64,000 nt of DNA from Listeria cossartiae subsp. cossartiae (GTDB lineage Bacteria > Bacillota > Bacilli > Lactobacillales > Listeriaceae), in assembly GCF_014224155.1 (NCBI RefSeq), contig NZ_JAASUI010000001.1:248001-312000 (forward strand). Reading direction: 5' to 3'. Below, piece by piece: positions 52,238 to 61,623 of this stretch. The notes below the pieces were generated by a model that was not told the DNA's origin, searched no databases, and was given only the letters and a program-made list of their open reading frames with translations. A program made the position numbers and the translations under genes. The first letter of the stretch is position 1. Each line of letters begins with the position of its first letter.

Positions 52238-52976
52238 AATTGTTTTTTGCATAAATGTGCATGGCTTCTTTTAAAAAGGCGGATAGCCCTTCGCCAAATT
52301 GGTCGATGTTTTTAGTGAAACGTTCATCGGCAATGTACATTTCCCCGAGATTGGCAAAAGCTTCTAAGGAATAAATATTACCATGCGTATCATTCAAATA
52401 GTGGAAAAAATGAGCCACAGCTTGTTGGGCTTCGTTAGATTCGGGTTTGGAATTTCGAACAGAAGCTAACTGACGAAATTCGGCATCGAAGCTTTCTTTT
52501 AAAGATTGTTGTTCTTTTTCAGTCATATTGGCCACTTTCTTATTGGCTTTTTCTACTACTTTATCGCCCCAAAGTTTTTTTGCTTCTTCTTCATATGGAT
52601 TGGAGGAAAAATCAAAACCAGTGAATTTTTCTTTGTTTGTCATTGTTATTTCTCCTTTTTCGTTCTTGATGGTCTGGTCGAGTGTTGCTAGCATGGCTTC
52701 GATTCGGCCTTTTTTCTCTAGCAATAAGTAGCGCTGCAAGTCTAACGCGGCCTCTTTATCGAAGTTAGGGTCATCAAGAATTTGTTTTATTTTTTTCAAA
52801 GGGAAATCGAGTTCTTTAAAGAAAAGAATTTGTTGTAATTTGTCGACGTCTTTTTCTGAGTAGATACGATAGCCATTCCAGTCGTCTTTTTGGGGGACGA
52901 GTAGGCCGATTGTATCGTAGTGGTGGAGCGTGCGCACACTTACACCAGTGAGTTCAGCTAATTCTTTTGTTTGCAT
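52236..52976 (-). CDS. MerR family regulator, TipAL type
   Basis: 246 residues. N-terminal MerR HTH ([67 protein letters not shown]), a helical connector to about residue 110, then a TipAS-like ligand domain (about 125-246). TipAL proteins bind thiopeptide-like antibiotics or other amphipathic molecules and activate export or stress genes. It probably autoregulates from the promoter at 53000-53030. Confidence 0.92.
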   Translation of the reverse strand: MQTKELAELTGVSVRTLHHYDTIGLLVPQKDDWNGYRIYSEKDVDKLQQILFFKELDFPLKKIKQILDDPNFDKEAALDLQRYLLLEKKGRIEAMLATLDQTIKNEKGEITMTNKEKFTGFDFSSNPYEEEAKKLWGDKVVEKANKKVANMTEKEQQSLKESFDAEFRQLASVRNSKPESNEAQQAVAHFFHYLNDTHGNIYSLEAFANLGEMYIADERFTKNIDQFGEGLSAFLKEAMHIYAKNN

Positions 52977-52999
52977 GAATGATTCCTCCTTCTGTTTTC

Positions 53000-53030
53000 A
53001 CTATAAAGTATGACGCGGCGTGATAGTCAA
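53000..53030 (-). promoter_or_regulatory. MerR-type promoter with 19-base spacer
   Basis: On the minus strand, TTGACT (53025-53030), a 19-base spacer and TATAGT (53000-53005). A near-perfect dyad TATGACG-CGG-CGTGATA (53009-53025) fills the spacer. The overlong spacer with the dyad is the hallmark of MerR-activated promoters. Confidence 0.85.
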
Positions 53031-53214
53031 GCATGATTTTGTGTTTATTATAACTCTTTTGGTGGAAAAGTGTTGAAAGAAAATAAGTTGTAGCCGACAA
53101 CTTTTAACAAAATGAATAAAAGCATGGAAAAAAAGGGAACATTCTCGTATAATGAAATATAAATGTGTCGAATTTGTGACATTGGTATATCGAGAATATG
53201 AAGGGGATAGCATC

Positions 53215-54690
53215 ATGAGGGGAAAAATTAAATCCATTAGTGTGTGGCTATGGCAACATCTAACACCGCAAATATTTGCGGTTATTTGTGTTTTTATTAT
53301 CACGATTATAGCGCTGTTTGTGCCGCCGTATATTGGTATGGCTGACAATGGAGACTTTTTTCGGATATTCTCGAGCAATGGGTTATTTGTTAATAATACG
53401 AATTATGATGCGCTGCAATTTGGGCATTTTGTGAAAGAGTTTGGGATTTATCAGTATTTTAATGAAAATCAAGTGGCAATATACTCGTCACAAAGTATTT
53501 TTATCCAAATAGCGCTTCTTTTAAATAAGCTTTTCTGGTCAACTACGGTGTTTGATGTACGCTTTTTGGGAGGCTTGCAATTAGTGCTTCTTTTGCCGGC
53601 AATTTATTTGTTGGTCGCGGGTTTAACGGCAAAAATGAAAGGCTGGCCGGGGTATGTGGTTGCTGCGCTGACAGTATTTATTTTTGCAGATACGGCTTAT
53701 ACGGCATATTTTAATTCGTTTTTCAGTGAAGGACTTATTTTGATTATGATGCTGTATATTTCGGCGGGATTTTTGCTTTTATATCAGCATAAATACAATG
53801 ATTATGCGATGCTAGGCTTGATTTTTGTTGCCTCTATTATTTTAATTACGGCTAAACAGCAGAATGCGCCGATTGCGGTTGTTATCGCGGTTTGCGGAAT
53901 ACTCGTGTTTTTTATTCGGAAAAATCGAGCGTTCCGGATTTCGGCTGCGGCGACTTTTTTTGTGATTTTCATGAGCGGGGTAGTGATGTACGTCTTTATT
54001 CCTGGCGAGTTTGTGACGATAAATCAGTATCAAACCATGACTCGTGGGGTGTTGCTTGATTCGGAAAATCCGGAGAAATCGCTTGAGGAAATGGGGATGA
54101 ACTCGGAATTCGCTTTGCTTAAAGGAACGAATTTTTATCAAAAATATAAAATGGTTGATTTGGATTCGCCGTTGATGGAAAAGGAATTTTATCCTAACTA
54201 TAATTTTGTCACGGTTTTAAGTTATTATTTGGAAAATCCGAAACAATTCGGGAAAATGCTTGATTTATCCGCGCAAAATAGTTTTTCGATTCGTCCATTC
54301 GAGATGGGGAATTTTGAGAAGGCGACGGGGTATGAATTTAAAGAGAAAACGCATTTTTTCTCGGCTTATAGTGATATAAAAGAAAAATTGGCTCCGGCGA
54401 AGTTCACGTTTTTAATTTTATGGGCGCTTGTTTTTCTGATTTGTTATGGAGTGAGTGCGTTTAAACATTTCCGTGAGAAGAATATTCGTGGGATGTTGCT
54501 GTTTGATTTGGTTGTGTTGCTGATTGGTTCTGGGTTTGCAGTGATTTTGGTGACGATTGTTGGTGACGGGGAAGCGGATTTGACGAAGCATAATTTCCTA
54601 TTTAATGTTTGTTTTGATTTAACGATGTTGATTGGTGCGGCTTCACTGCTCGAGGTTTACTTGAAGAAACGGGGTGAGCGGAATGCGTAA
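53215..54690 (+). CDS. pssA: Exopolysaccharide synthesis membrane protein PssA
   Basis: 491 residues from ATG 53215 behind AAGGGGAT. It is an integral membrane protein with about ten hydrophobic segments (for example IFAVICVFIITIIALFVPPYIG, LVLLLPAIYLLVAG, LFDLVVLLIGSGFAVILVTIVGDG) and one larger extracytoplasmic loop around residues 280-400. It is the first gene of pssABCDE, the Listeria exopolysaccharide operon controlled by c-di-GMP. I recognise no enzymatic motif; a role in polymer export or membrane assembly is likely. Confidence 0.85.
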   Translation: MRGKIKSISVWLWQHLTPQIFAVICVFIITIIALFVPPYIGMADNGDFFRIFSSNGLFVNNTNYDALQFGHFVKEFGIYQYFNENQVAIYSSQSIFIQIALLLNKLFWSTTVFDVRFLGGLQLVLLLPAIYLLVAGLTAKMKGWPGYVVAALTVFIFADTAYTAYFNSFFSEGLILIMMLYISAGFLLLYQHKYNDYAMLGLIFVASIILITAKQQNAPIAVVIAVCGILVFFIRKNRAFRISAAATFFVIFMSGVVMYVFIPGEFVTINQYQTMTRGVLLDSENPEKSLEEMGMNSEFALLKGTNFYQKYKMVDLDSPLMEKEFYPNYNFVTVLSYYLENPKQFGKMLDLSAQNSFSIRPFEMGNFEKATGYEFKEKTHFFSAYSDIKEKLAPAKFTFLILWALVFLICYGVSAFKHFREKNIRGMLLFDLVVLLIGSGFAVILVTIVGDGEADLTKHNFLFNVCFDLTMLIGAASLLEVYLKKRGERNA

Positions 54691-56179
54691 AAAAATGCTG
54701 ATTAGTCTTCTGCTTGCGTTCGTGATTTTAATGGTAAGCGAACGTCCTGTTGCGGCAAAAGCGGATAGTGATGTGGTCGTTTTTTATGATAGTTTGGCGA
54801 AAGGGACGGAGAATGAGGGAAATATCGACTCGCTGCTGCGAATGCTAAATAGTTTGGGCAAACGGGTGACGATTTATTCTTGGGAAGAAAATCCGGATTT
54901 GAGCCAAGCGAGTGAAATTATCGTGTTGCAAAATAAACAAGATGGGCTAACGGATGAATGGGCGGATAAATTGGCGAAAAGCAAGGCGCAAATCGCATAT
55001 ATTGGCACCAATCCACCAACCTTTTTAACGGATAAATTACAGCTGAAAACGAAGCCGATTACAGATACTTCTATCACTTTTCAAACGGAAGCAGGCCTGA
55101 CTGGGAAAACACAGCTCATAAATGAAACCAATCTCATTACTTCTTTTCAAGGAGAAGGATTTGGCGAAATGGATGCGGCGGAAAATGGTAAAGCGACATA
55201 CGGCGTTCGAGCGGGAAACTATGCTTACGCGCCAATTTTCCAAGCCGACAACACGAGCGAATTTGCTTTAATGAATCTACTCAAAGCCGTGTTCGACATT
55301 AAAACGACATCCAACCAATATGCGCTTATCACAGACGTGAACCCATTTGTCGACTTTGATTTACTTAAAAAAACAGCCGATACTTTTTATGCGAAAGGGA
55401 TTCCATTTATTGTGAGTGCCGGGCCTGTTTTTTATAATCAAGATTTCCAAGCGGCGAAAAATTATGCCGAGATTTTGCGCTACGTTCAGGCGAAAAACGG
55501 CACTATTATGATGAATGTTCCAGTAGTGACGTACGGAGATAGTCCGCCGGGAGAATTGGAAGGCATCGTCCAGAAATCCGTGCATTTCTTCGCTGAAAAT
55601 GATGTGGCTCCGGTTGGGGTTACAGCGGAATTATACTGGAATTTTGACAAAGTGTATGGCGTGGAAGGCTTTGCGCCGTTTAATACGGGGATTTTATTGC
55701 CGAATCAAAAAATTATTCATACGACGAAAAAGAACAATGGTAGCGCATTTGAAAAGTCGCCGTATAGTGTGACGAGTGATTTTTATGAAACGATGGTGGG
55801 TAAGAAAAATTTCCCGGTCGACATCGCGGTCACTTACTCATTTTTCAAGAATGAAAAAGCACTTAATGCAGCAGTGGATGAACTTGCAAACGACAATATT
55901 AGTGATGTTAGATTTCAAGATCATGGGGTAAAAACGAGCATAGACACGATTGAATCAAGCGCTGGTTCGCTGTATATCAATCATCAATCGGTGACACTTG
56001 ATGGTGATTTGAAATATATTAAAACCCATGCGAAAACGGTGAAACAGGCAGGGAGTTTAGAAGGATTTTTCGGCTATCAAAATACCTTTTTCACGATAGT
56101 TATTGTACTTTCGCTTGGTATTATTGGGGTTTTATTTGTTTTTGGATACCGGCTTTACATGAAAAAATATATGAAATGA
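54683..56179 (+). CDS. pssB: Exopolysaccharide synthesis protein PssB (DUF2334-like, deacetylase fold)
   Basis: 498 residues, ATG 54683, overlapping pssA by 8 bases. N-terminal hydrophobic signal (MLISLLLAFVILMVSERPVAAKA), a large extracytoplasmic domain and a C-terminal membrane segment (FTIVIVLSLGIIGVLFVFGY). The region ITDVNPFVDFDLLKKTADTFYAKGIPFIVSAGPVF resembles the DUF2334 polysaccharide-deacetylase-like fold. It may modify the polymer at the cell surface. The enzyme activity is inferred from the fold. Confidence 0.8.
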   Translation: MRKKMLISLLLAFVILMVSERPVAAKADSDVVVFYDSLAKGTENEGNIDSLLRMLNSLGKRVTIYSWEENPDLSQASEIIVLQNKQDGLTDEWADKLAKSKAQIAYIGTNPPTFLTDKLQLKTKPITDTSITFQTEAGLTGKTQLINETNLITSFQGEGFGEMDAAENGKATYGVRAGNYAYAPIFQADNTSEFALMNLLKAVFDIKTTSNQYALITDVNPFVDFDLLKKTADTFYAKGIPFIVSAGPVFYNQDFQAAKNYAEILRYVQAKNGTIMMNVPVVTYGDSPPGELEGIVQKSVHFFAENDVAPVGVTAELYWNFDKVYGVEGFAPFNTGILLPNQKIIHTTKKNNGSAFEKSPYSVTSDFYETMVGKKNFPVDIAVTYSFFKNEKALNAAVDELANDNISDVRFQDHGVKTSIDTIESSAGSLYINHQSVTLDGDLKYIKTHAKTVKQAGSLEGFFGYQNTFFTIVIVLSLGIIGVLFVFGYRLYMKKYMK

Positions 56180-56189
56180 GGTGAAATAA

Positions 56190-57440
56190 ATGGTTGTTGC
56201 AGATTATTTAGCATTATTCGCGGTGGTATGTATTTGGGGGCTATTATTGATTAATATCGTGTTGATTGTTTCGGGATATGTTTATTATTTGAAAAACGAA
56301 GCGCGCAAAGTCCCAGAAATAGCAGCGGAAGTGCCATTTGTTTCCGTCATGGTGCCGGCCCATAATGAAGGAAAAGTTATTGTGAAAACGGTGGAGTCGC
56401 TGCTGGCGTTTGATTATCCGGTCGATCGTTATGAAATTATTGTGATTAATGATAATTCTTCGGATAATAGTGCGGAACTTTTGGCGGCGATTCAAGCGAA
56501 AAATCCGACACGCTTTTTGAAAATTATTAATACCGATAACATCACGGGCGGAAAAGGAAAATCGAATGCGCTCAATATCGGATTTGCGGAAAGTCGCGGT
56601 GAACTGGTGGCGATTTACGATGCGGATAATACGCCAGAACGGCAGGCACTAAGGATTCTGGTTGGCGAAATTACGAATGATGCGAAACTTGGCGCGGTTA
56701 TTGGTAAATTCAGGACGCGGAATCGAAACGCCAGCTGGCTCACACGCTTTATTAATATCGAAACGCTAAGCTTTCAGTGGATGGCTCAGGCTGGCAGATG
56801 GGCGCTGTTCAAGCTATGCACGATTCCCGGTACCAATTTTATTGTGAGACGGTCGCTCCTAGAAGAAATCGGTGGCTGGGACGTGAAAGCTGTCGCCGAA
56901 GATACCGAAATTAGTTTCCGGATTTACATGATGGGTTACCGCATCAAATTTCAAGCAAAGGCGGTCACTTGGGAACAGGAACCACAAACTTTGCCAGTCT
57001 GGTTTAAACAACGCTCCAGATGGGCAAAAGGCAATATCTACGTAATTTTAAAAAATGTGCCGCTACTTTTCAAACGAGAAGGTAGACGCGTTCGCTTTGA
57101 TATTTTGTACTTTTTATCGATTTATTTTTTATTATTAACTTCCTTGATTGTTAGTGATGTTTTACTTGTGTTATATGCGCTCGGACTTGTACATACGACG
57201 CTTGCCGGACTTAGCGGGGCGCTTTGGTTACTTGCTATTTTACTTTTTGTCGCAGGTACTTTTATTACACTTACCACGGAAAAAGGGGAAATTAGTTTTT
57301 CGAATGTGTTATTTATTATGTTGATGTATGTGACGTACTGCCAGCTTTGGATGGTGGTCGCCGCATATGGATTCTTTATTTTCTTAAAAGATACCTTACT
57401 AAAAAGGGAAACCAAATGGTATAAAACCGAGCGTTTCTAA
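56190..57440 (+). CDS. pssC: Glycosyltransferase family 2, PssC (cellulose-synthase-like)
   Basis: 416 residues, two to three membrane helices at each end and a cytoplasmic GT-A domain. Catalytic motifs are IVINDNSSDNS, DADNTPE (DxD), a later EDTE and the processive QxxRW motif as FKQRSRWAKGN. The N-terminal FVSVMVPAHNEGKVIVKTVESL is typical. PssC should polymerise the sugar chain from UDP-sugar while threading it through the membrane. It is the synthase subunit of the operon, comparable to BcsA. Confidence 0.92.
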   Translation: MVVADYLALFAVVCIWGLLLINIVLIVSGYVYYLKNEARKVPEIAAEVPFVSVMVPAHNEGKVIVKTVESLLAFDYPVDRYEIIVINDNSSDNSAELLAAIQAKNPTRFLKIINTDNITGGKGKSNALNIGFAESRGELVAIYDADNTPERQALRILVGEITNDAKLGAVIGKFRTRNRNASWLTRFINIETLSFQWMAQAGRWALFKLCTIPGTNFIVRRSLLEEIGGWDVKAVAEDTEISFRIYMMGYRIKFQAKAVTWEQEPQTLPVWFKQRSRWAKGNIYVILKNVPLLFKREGRRVRFDILYFLSIYFLLLTSLIVSDVLLVLYALGLVHTTLAGLSGALWLLAILLFVAGTFITLTTEKGEISFSNVLFIMLMYVTYCQLWMVVAAYGFFIFLKDTLLKRETKWYKTERF

Positions 57441-57455
57441 AAAGGAGAGTGCCTA

Positions 57456-59501
57456 ATGAAAAAATTAGCTGTAATCGGGCTGCTTATGTTCGCCGTACTA
57501 TTTCTGTATAGGCCAGACGTTTTCGCAGCAGATAAAAATTATCAAACCGTTTTTGGAACAGATAAAACCGCCCAAGGGAAATTCACAACAACGAAACAAA
57601 ACTTCACGGTGGAAAATTACTGGGACGTTTCAAACGCAAATGTGAAGCTTGTTTACACAATTACCCAGCTGAGTGAACAAGAAGTTTCGACAATGACGCT
57701 GAAAATAAATGATGTCGCGTTTTATTCTTTTAAACCAGATAAAACCGACAAAGGAACACGACAAATTGAAATCGAAATTCCGAAAGATAAGCTGAAAAAA
57801 GGCGTAAATGTTCTATCCATCGAAAGTTTTGTCTACACTGATTTGCCTGATGGTCGTTGTACGATTGACGACACGCCGGCAAACTGGCTGCAATTCGATA
57901 AAACGAGTGCGGTAAATGTATCGTATTCTGATAAGGCTTTCCAAAAAACAATTGCGGATTTTGGCGAACGTTTCACTGGGATTGATACGGTGAAAAGTGG
58001 ACAAGGCGTAGTAGCCATTTCAAATAAAGCTGGCGACGCGGAACTTGGCGCAGCACTTGAAGGGCTTTCTGGATTTTCTGCGGCGAACACGTTAGAAGAT
58101 AAAAATATCGCATTTGGTCAATACGAAGAAGCGAAAACGCGCGATGGTAAAAACTATGTCGTTCTTTTTTCGAGCTACGACAATTTGCCGAATGACCTAA
58201 AATCGCAAATACAAGACGATAAAAAACTAGAAAAACAAGCACTTTTCCAAGTAGTGACAGTAGGAAATACGAACACTCTAGTGATTATGTCCAAATCAAA
58301 CGATGCACTTAAAAAAGCCGGGAAGTTAATCGCCAACCAAAATTACTTGAGTCAGCTTGGCACAAATACTAAATGGCTAACAAGAGACGAAAAAATCGAT
58401 ACTCCAGCAAATAATGTCGACAAAAACACCAAACTAACAACAACTGGCGACAAACTAAAAGGAATTGGCCACATTACTCAAGATTATTTTATCAGTATGC
58501 CGGCCAACCGAAGTGCCTCCACAGGAACCGAAGTATCACTTGATTTCAGATACGCACAAAACTTGGATTTCGAGCATTCGTTAGTAACAATTTTAGTGAA
58601 CGGCAAACCAATCGGCAGTCAAAAACTTTCCGCTAAAAAAGCGAATGACGATAAAGTAACCTTCCAAATTCCGAGCGATTTAAATGTCAAAGGTGATTTT
58701 TCAGTTACCGTGGCATTCGATTTAGTTCTAACGAATAATTATTGTGGTTTTATTGCGGATTCCGAAATTCCGTGGGCCTATATCACGCCAGAATCTGTTA
58801 TTAACTTAAACACAAGCGAAGAAACAGATTTACTTTTTGAGCAATATCCATACCCATTCATTGCTGACGGTGACTTTAACAATGCAGTGGTCGTTGTTCC
58901 GGATGAGCTTACGACAGAAGATACTGACTCATTAGCAAATATTTTCAATCTGCTTGGCCGCTTCCATGACGGAAATAGAGGCGATTTAACTGCGATGCAC
59001 GCTGCAAACTGGAAAAAGCCGAAAGATGGCTCGAATATTATCGCAGTTGGCACAATGAACAACAATCCCGTTATTAAAAACGCCAATGACGACCTATATT
59101 TCCAATACAACAAATCGGGAAGCTATTTCCTTTCCAACGAAAAAATCTCTATCGAAAAAAATTACGGTAAACAACTTGGTAGCGTACAATTAATCACTTC
59201 AGATGGCATGCCGATTCTCGCAGTCACTGGTCCGGGCGCAAAACAAACCGAGCTCGGTTCTGACTTAATCGCAACAAAAGCCAATTTAGCGGAAATTTAC
59301 GGAGATGGCGCCATAGTTGATACCGACAACACGATTCATTCCTACCGATTTAAAAAAGCAGCAGATACAAAAGAAGAAAGTTTTGGGACGAAAATTAGCA
59401 ATAACAAAGAAGTAACCGTGTTTGGAGCATTCGCGCTTCTGACGGTTGTTATCCTAATTGTTGCTGTCCTACTAATCTTGCGTAAATATCGCCGGAAGTG
59501 A
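57456..59501 (+). CDS. pssD: PssD, BcsB-like exopolysaccharide synthase subunit
   Basis: 681 residues: signal peptide (AVIGLLMFAVLFLYRPDVFA), large extracytoplasmic part with repeated carbohydrate-binding-like beta domains alternating with flavodoxin-like parts (AISNKAGDAELGAALEGLSGFSAAN, VVVPDELTTEDTDSLANIFNLLG), and a single C-terminal membrane helix (VFGAFALLTVVILIVAVLLILRKY). This is the size and layout of BcsB. It should partner PssC as the extracellular subunit guiding the polymer. Confidence 0.9.
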   Translation: MKKLAVIGLLMFAVLFLYRPDVFAADKNYQTVFGTDKTAQGKFTTTKQNFTVENYWDVSNANVKLVYTITQLSEQEVSTMTLKINDVAFYSFKPDKTDKGTRQIEIEIPKDKLKKGVNVLSIESFVYTDLPDGRCTIDDTPANWLQFDKTSAVNVSYSDKAFQKTIADFGERFTGIDTVKSGQGVVAISNKAGDAELGAALEGLSGFSAANTLEDKNIAFGQYEEAKTRDGKNYVVLFSSYDNLPNDLKSQIQDDKKLEKQALFQVVTVGNTNTLVIMSKSNDALKKAGKLIANQNYLSQLGTNTKWLTRDEKIDTPANNVDKNTKLTTTGDKLKGIGHITQDYFISMPANRSASTGTEVSLDFRYAQNLDFEHSLVTILVNGKPIGSQKLSAKKANDDKVTFQIPSDLNVKGDFSVTVAFDLVLTNNYCGFIADSEIPWAYITPESVINLNTSEETDLLFEQYPYPFIADGDFNNAVVVVPDELTTEDTDSLANIFNLLGRFHDGNRGDLTAMHAANWKKPKDGSNIIAVGTMNNNPVIKNANDDLYFQYNKSGSYFLSNEKISIEKNYGKQLGSVQLITSDGMPILAVTGPGAKQTELGSDLIATKANLAEIYGDGAIVDTDNTIHSYRFKKAADTKEESFGTKISNNKEVTVFGAFALLTVVILIVAVLLILRKYRRK

Positions 59502-59514
59502 GGGAGAAATAAAA

Positions 59515-60369
59515 ATGAAAAAAATGACGAATAACTTATTTGCAGATATTGGCTTTTTATTTTTCATCTTGCTTTGTTTCATCACGATCGGCTTTATGAT
59601 TAATACGCCGGATGAATATTTGCGAAACATTATCTTGCTAAATATTACTTTTTTACTTGTAGTAATCACTTATTTTACGAATTTAACACTGGGGCTGATT
59701 TTGAATGTCCTCTATATTTTTATTTATGCGACTTACATTATTTATGAAATTGTGGCAAATCAAATTGCGTATGGCGTTGGCAGTTACTATTGGCTAATTA
59801 TCACGCCGCTTTTCACGGTAGCAAGTGCGATGTTTACAAGAAATACGTCGCGGCTACAAGAAGAAAATACGAAAATTAAACAGCAAAATTTGTATTTAGG
59901 CACGATTGATCAAGAAACGCTACTAAAAAATATCGTTTCTTTCCAAAATGATGAGCGGATTTTTTCTAGCATTTCGCGCCGTTATGATTTGCCATTATCA
60001 CTCATGGTTATCAAAGTACGTCATTGGCGCGAACTGAAACGATTCCAAAGCGAAGAAGAAATGCGGCTAGCGTTACAAGATATTTCGGCGATTTTAGAAT
60101 CCTGTATTCGGACGAGTGACGTGCTTTACTTGCTAGACAAGGATGATGCGACTTGGGGCCTCTTGCTTCTAACAGACGAACCGGGCGGGAAATTAGTTGC
60201 TGACCGAATTAAAAGCCGCATTGCTGAAGCGAACACCGAAGATTTCGCCGCGAAGTACCGTGTGAAGCTAGAACTCCGCATAGGAACAAGCCAATTTGAT
60301 AGCGAAAAAGTGAAGACACCACTTGATTTTATCGATTTAGCGACAAAAGAATTAGAATATGACGTGTAA
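59515..60369 (+). CDS. pssE: PssE, degenerate GGDEF c-di-GMP receptor
   Basis: 284 residues. Four hydrophobic segments occupy residues 8-105, then a short coiled coil (TSRLQEENTKIKQQN), then a degenerate GGDEF domain. The active-site GGDEF is replaced by DKDDA, so no synthesis of c-di-GMP is expected. Five residues upstream an intact inhibitory-site motif RTSD (RxxD) is kept, which binds c-di-GMP. It probably activates PssC allosterically when c-di-GMP is high. A terminator follows. Confidence 0.92.
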   Translation: MKKMTNNLFADIGFLFFILLCFITIGFMINTPDEYLRNIILLNITFLLVVITYFTNLTLGLILNVLYIFIYATYIIYEIVANQIAYGVGSYYWLIITPLFTVASAMFTRNTSRLQEENTKIKQQNLYLGTIDQETLLKNIVSFQNDERIFSSISRRYDLPLSLMVIKVRHWRELKRFQSEEEMRLALQDISAILESCIRTSDVLYLLDKDDATWGLLLLTDEPGGKLVADRIKSRIAEANTEDFAAKYRVKLELRIGTSQFDSEKVKTPLDFIDLATKELEYDV

Positions 60370-60374
60370 AAAAG

Positions 60375-60415
60375 AGAGTTACCTTCTATAATTAGAGGGT
60401 AACTTTCATTTTTGA
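60375..60415 (+). terminator. Terminator of the pss operon
   Basis: AGTTACCTTCTA pairs with TAGAGGGTAACT, then a T-rich tract. Confidence 0.8.
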
Positions 60416-60428
60416 TTGGGGGAGCATG

Positions 60429-61259
60429 ATGAATTTAGAAGAAATAGTCGATTGCATGTTATTAAACGAAAATGACAAAGAAATTCAGCGGACGCAAACG
60501 GAGCATCGCATCAAATTGGTCGATTTTTGGCAAGTGAAAAAGGGGGACCGGGTGCTGGAAGTTGGCTGTGGGCAAGGAGATACGACCGCGGTACTTGCGA
60601 ATGCAGTTGGCGCGGATGGCTTTGTTCAAGGTATTGATATTGCACCTCGAACTTACGGTGCTCCATTTACGATTGGCGATGCGACCGATTATTTGAAGAA
60701 ATCGAAGCTCGGTGCGCAGATTGATTTTAAGCTGGGGACGGATATTTTAAAAGGCGATATCAATTTTCCAGAGAAAGCGTTTGATGTGGCGGTTTTGTCG
60801 CATGCTTCTTGGTATTTCAGCTCCAAAGCAGAGTTAATCCAAATGCTCGTATTACTAAGTAAGTGGGCGAAACGGGTTTGTTATGCGGAATGGGATACGA
60901 GAATTACCGACGTGAAACAAACATCACACATGCTAGCCGTGCTAACCCAATCTTCCTACGAAGCGTTCAAACAAGAAACTCAGTCCAACATCCGAACGTT
61001 CATCACTCCAATAGATATGCAAGAAATCATCCAAGCCCACAACTGGAAAATGAACGCAGAAACCAGTATTTTTTCAGAAAAAATGCAAGATAGCCGTTGG
61101 GAAATTAGTTATGTGAAAGATTTCATCACGAAAGAACTGGAAGCCGATTTAGGTTTACCGGAAAAATTTAAAGCATTTTTACTCAGTCAAAGTAAATTAA
61201 TCACGCTCGAAAACAGCTTGCCGATGGCGTCTTACTGCACTTCTTGGCAAGCAGAGTGA
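60429..61259 (+). CDS. Class I SAM-dependent methyltransferase
   Basis: 276 residues from ATG 60429 (GGGGGAGC upstream; the ATG at 60426 is closer to the site). The SAM fold is seen in KKGDRVLEVGCGQGDTTAVLANAVGADGFVQGIDIAP (GxGxG motif I) and AFDVAVLSHASWYFSS (motif IV). The substrate is unknown; its distance from pss is small but a terminator lies between, so a pss role is not implied. Confidence 0.85.
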   Translation: MNLEEIVDCMLLNENDKEIQRTQTEHRIKLVDFWQVKKGDRVLEVGCGQGDTTAVLANAVGADGFVQGIDIAPRTYGAPFTIGDATDYLKKSKLGAQIDFKLGTDILKGDINFPEKAFDVAVLSHASWYFSSKAELIQMLVLLSKWAKRVCYAEWDTRITDVKQTSHMLAVLTQSSYEAFKQETQSNIRTFITPIDMQEIIQAHNWKMNAETSIFSEKMQDSRWEISYVKDFITKELEADLGLPEKFKAFLLSQSKLITLENSLPMASYCTSWQAE

Positions 61260-61335
61260 TTTTGCTTTCTTTTTCACAAGATTTAGACTTTTATGCTATA
61301 ATGGAACGTATTAACGAACTAAAGGAGTGTTGAAT

Positions 61336-61605
61336 GTGAGAGCTGTACTTACTGTAATTGGAAAAGATAACGTGGGGATTATCGCGGGTGTTAGTAATAA
61401 ACTAGCTGAACTAAACATTAATATTGTGGACGTATCTCAGACGATTATGGATGGATATTTTACGATGATGATGATGTGCGATATTAGCCAAATCACGAAA
61501 GAATTTGATGAAGTAAAAGCAGAATTAGCCGGAAAAGGCGAGGACCTCCAAGTAAAAATACATATTCAACGTGAAGAAATTTTCAACGCAATGCACAAAC
61601 TTTAG
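61336..61605 (+). CDS. ACT domain protein
   Basis: 89 residues from GTG 61336, 8 bases after AAGGAG; the GTG at 61327 overlaps that site. One ACT fold: RAVLTVIGKDNVGIIAGVSNKLAELNINIVDVSQTIMDGYFTMMM. ACT domains bind amino acids or other small ligands. It lies directly before the DUF711 gene, an arrangement conserved in many Firmicutes; the two likely form a complex or regulatory pair. Confidence 0.92.
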   Translation: MRAVLTVIGKDNVGIIAGVSNKLAELNINIVDVSQTIMDGYFTMMMMCDISQITKEFDEVKAELAGKGEDLQVKIHIQREEIFNAMHKL

Positions 61606-61623
61606 GATGGGGGCGATGCTAGT

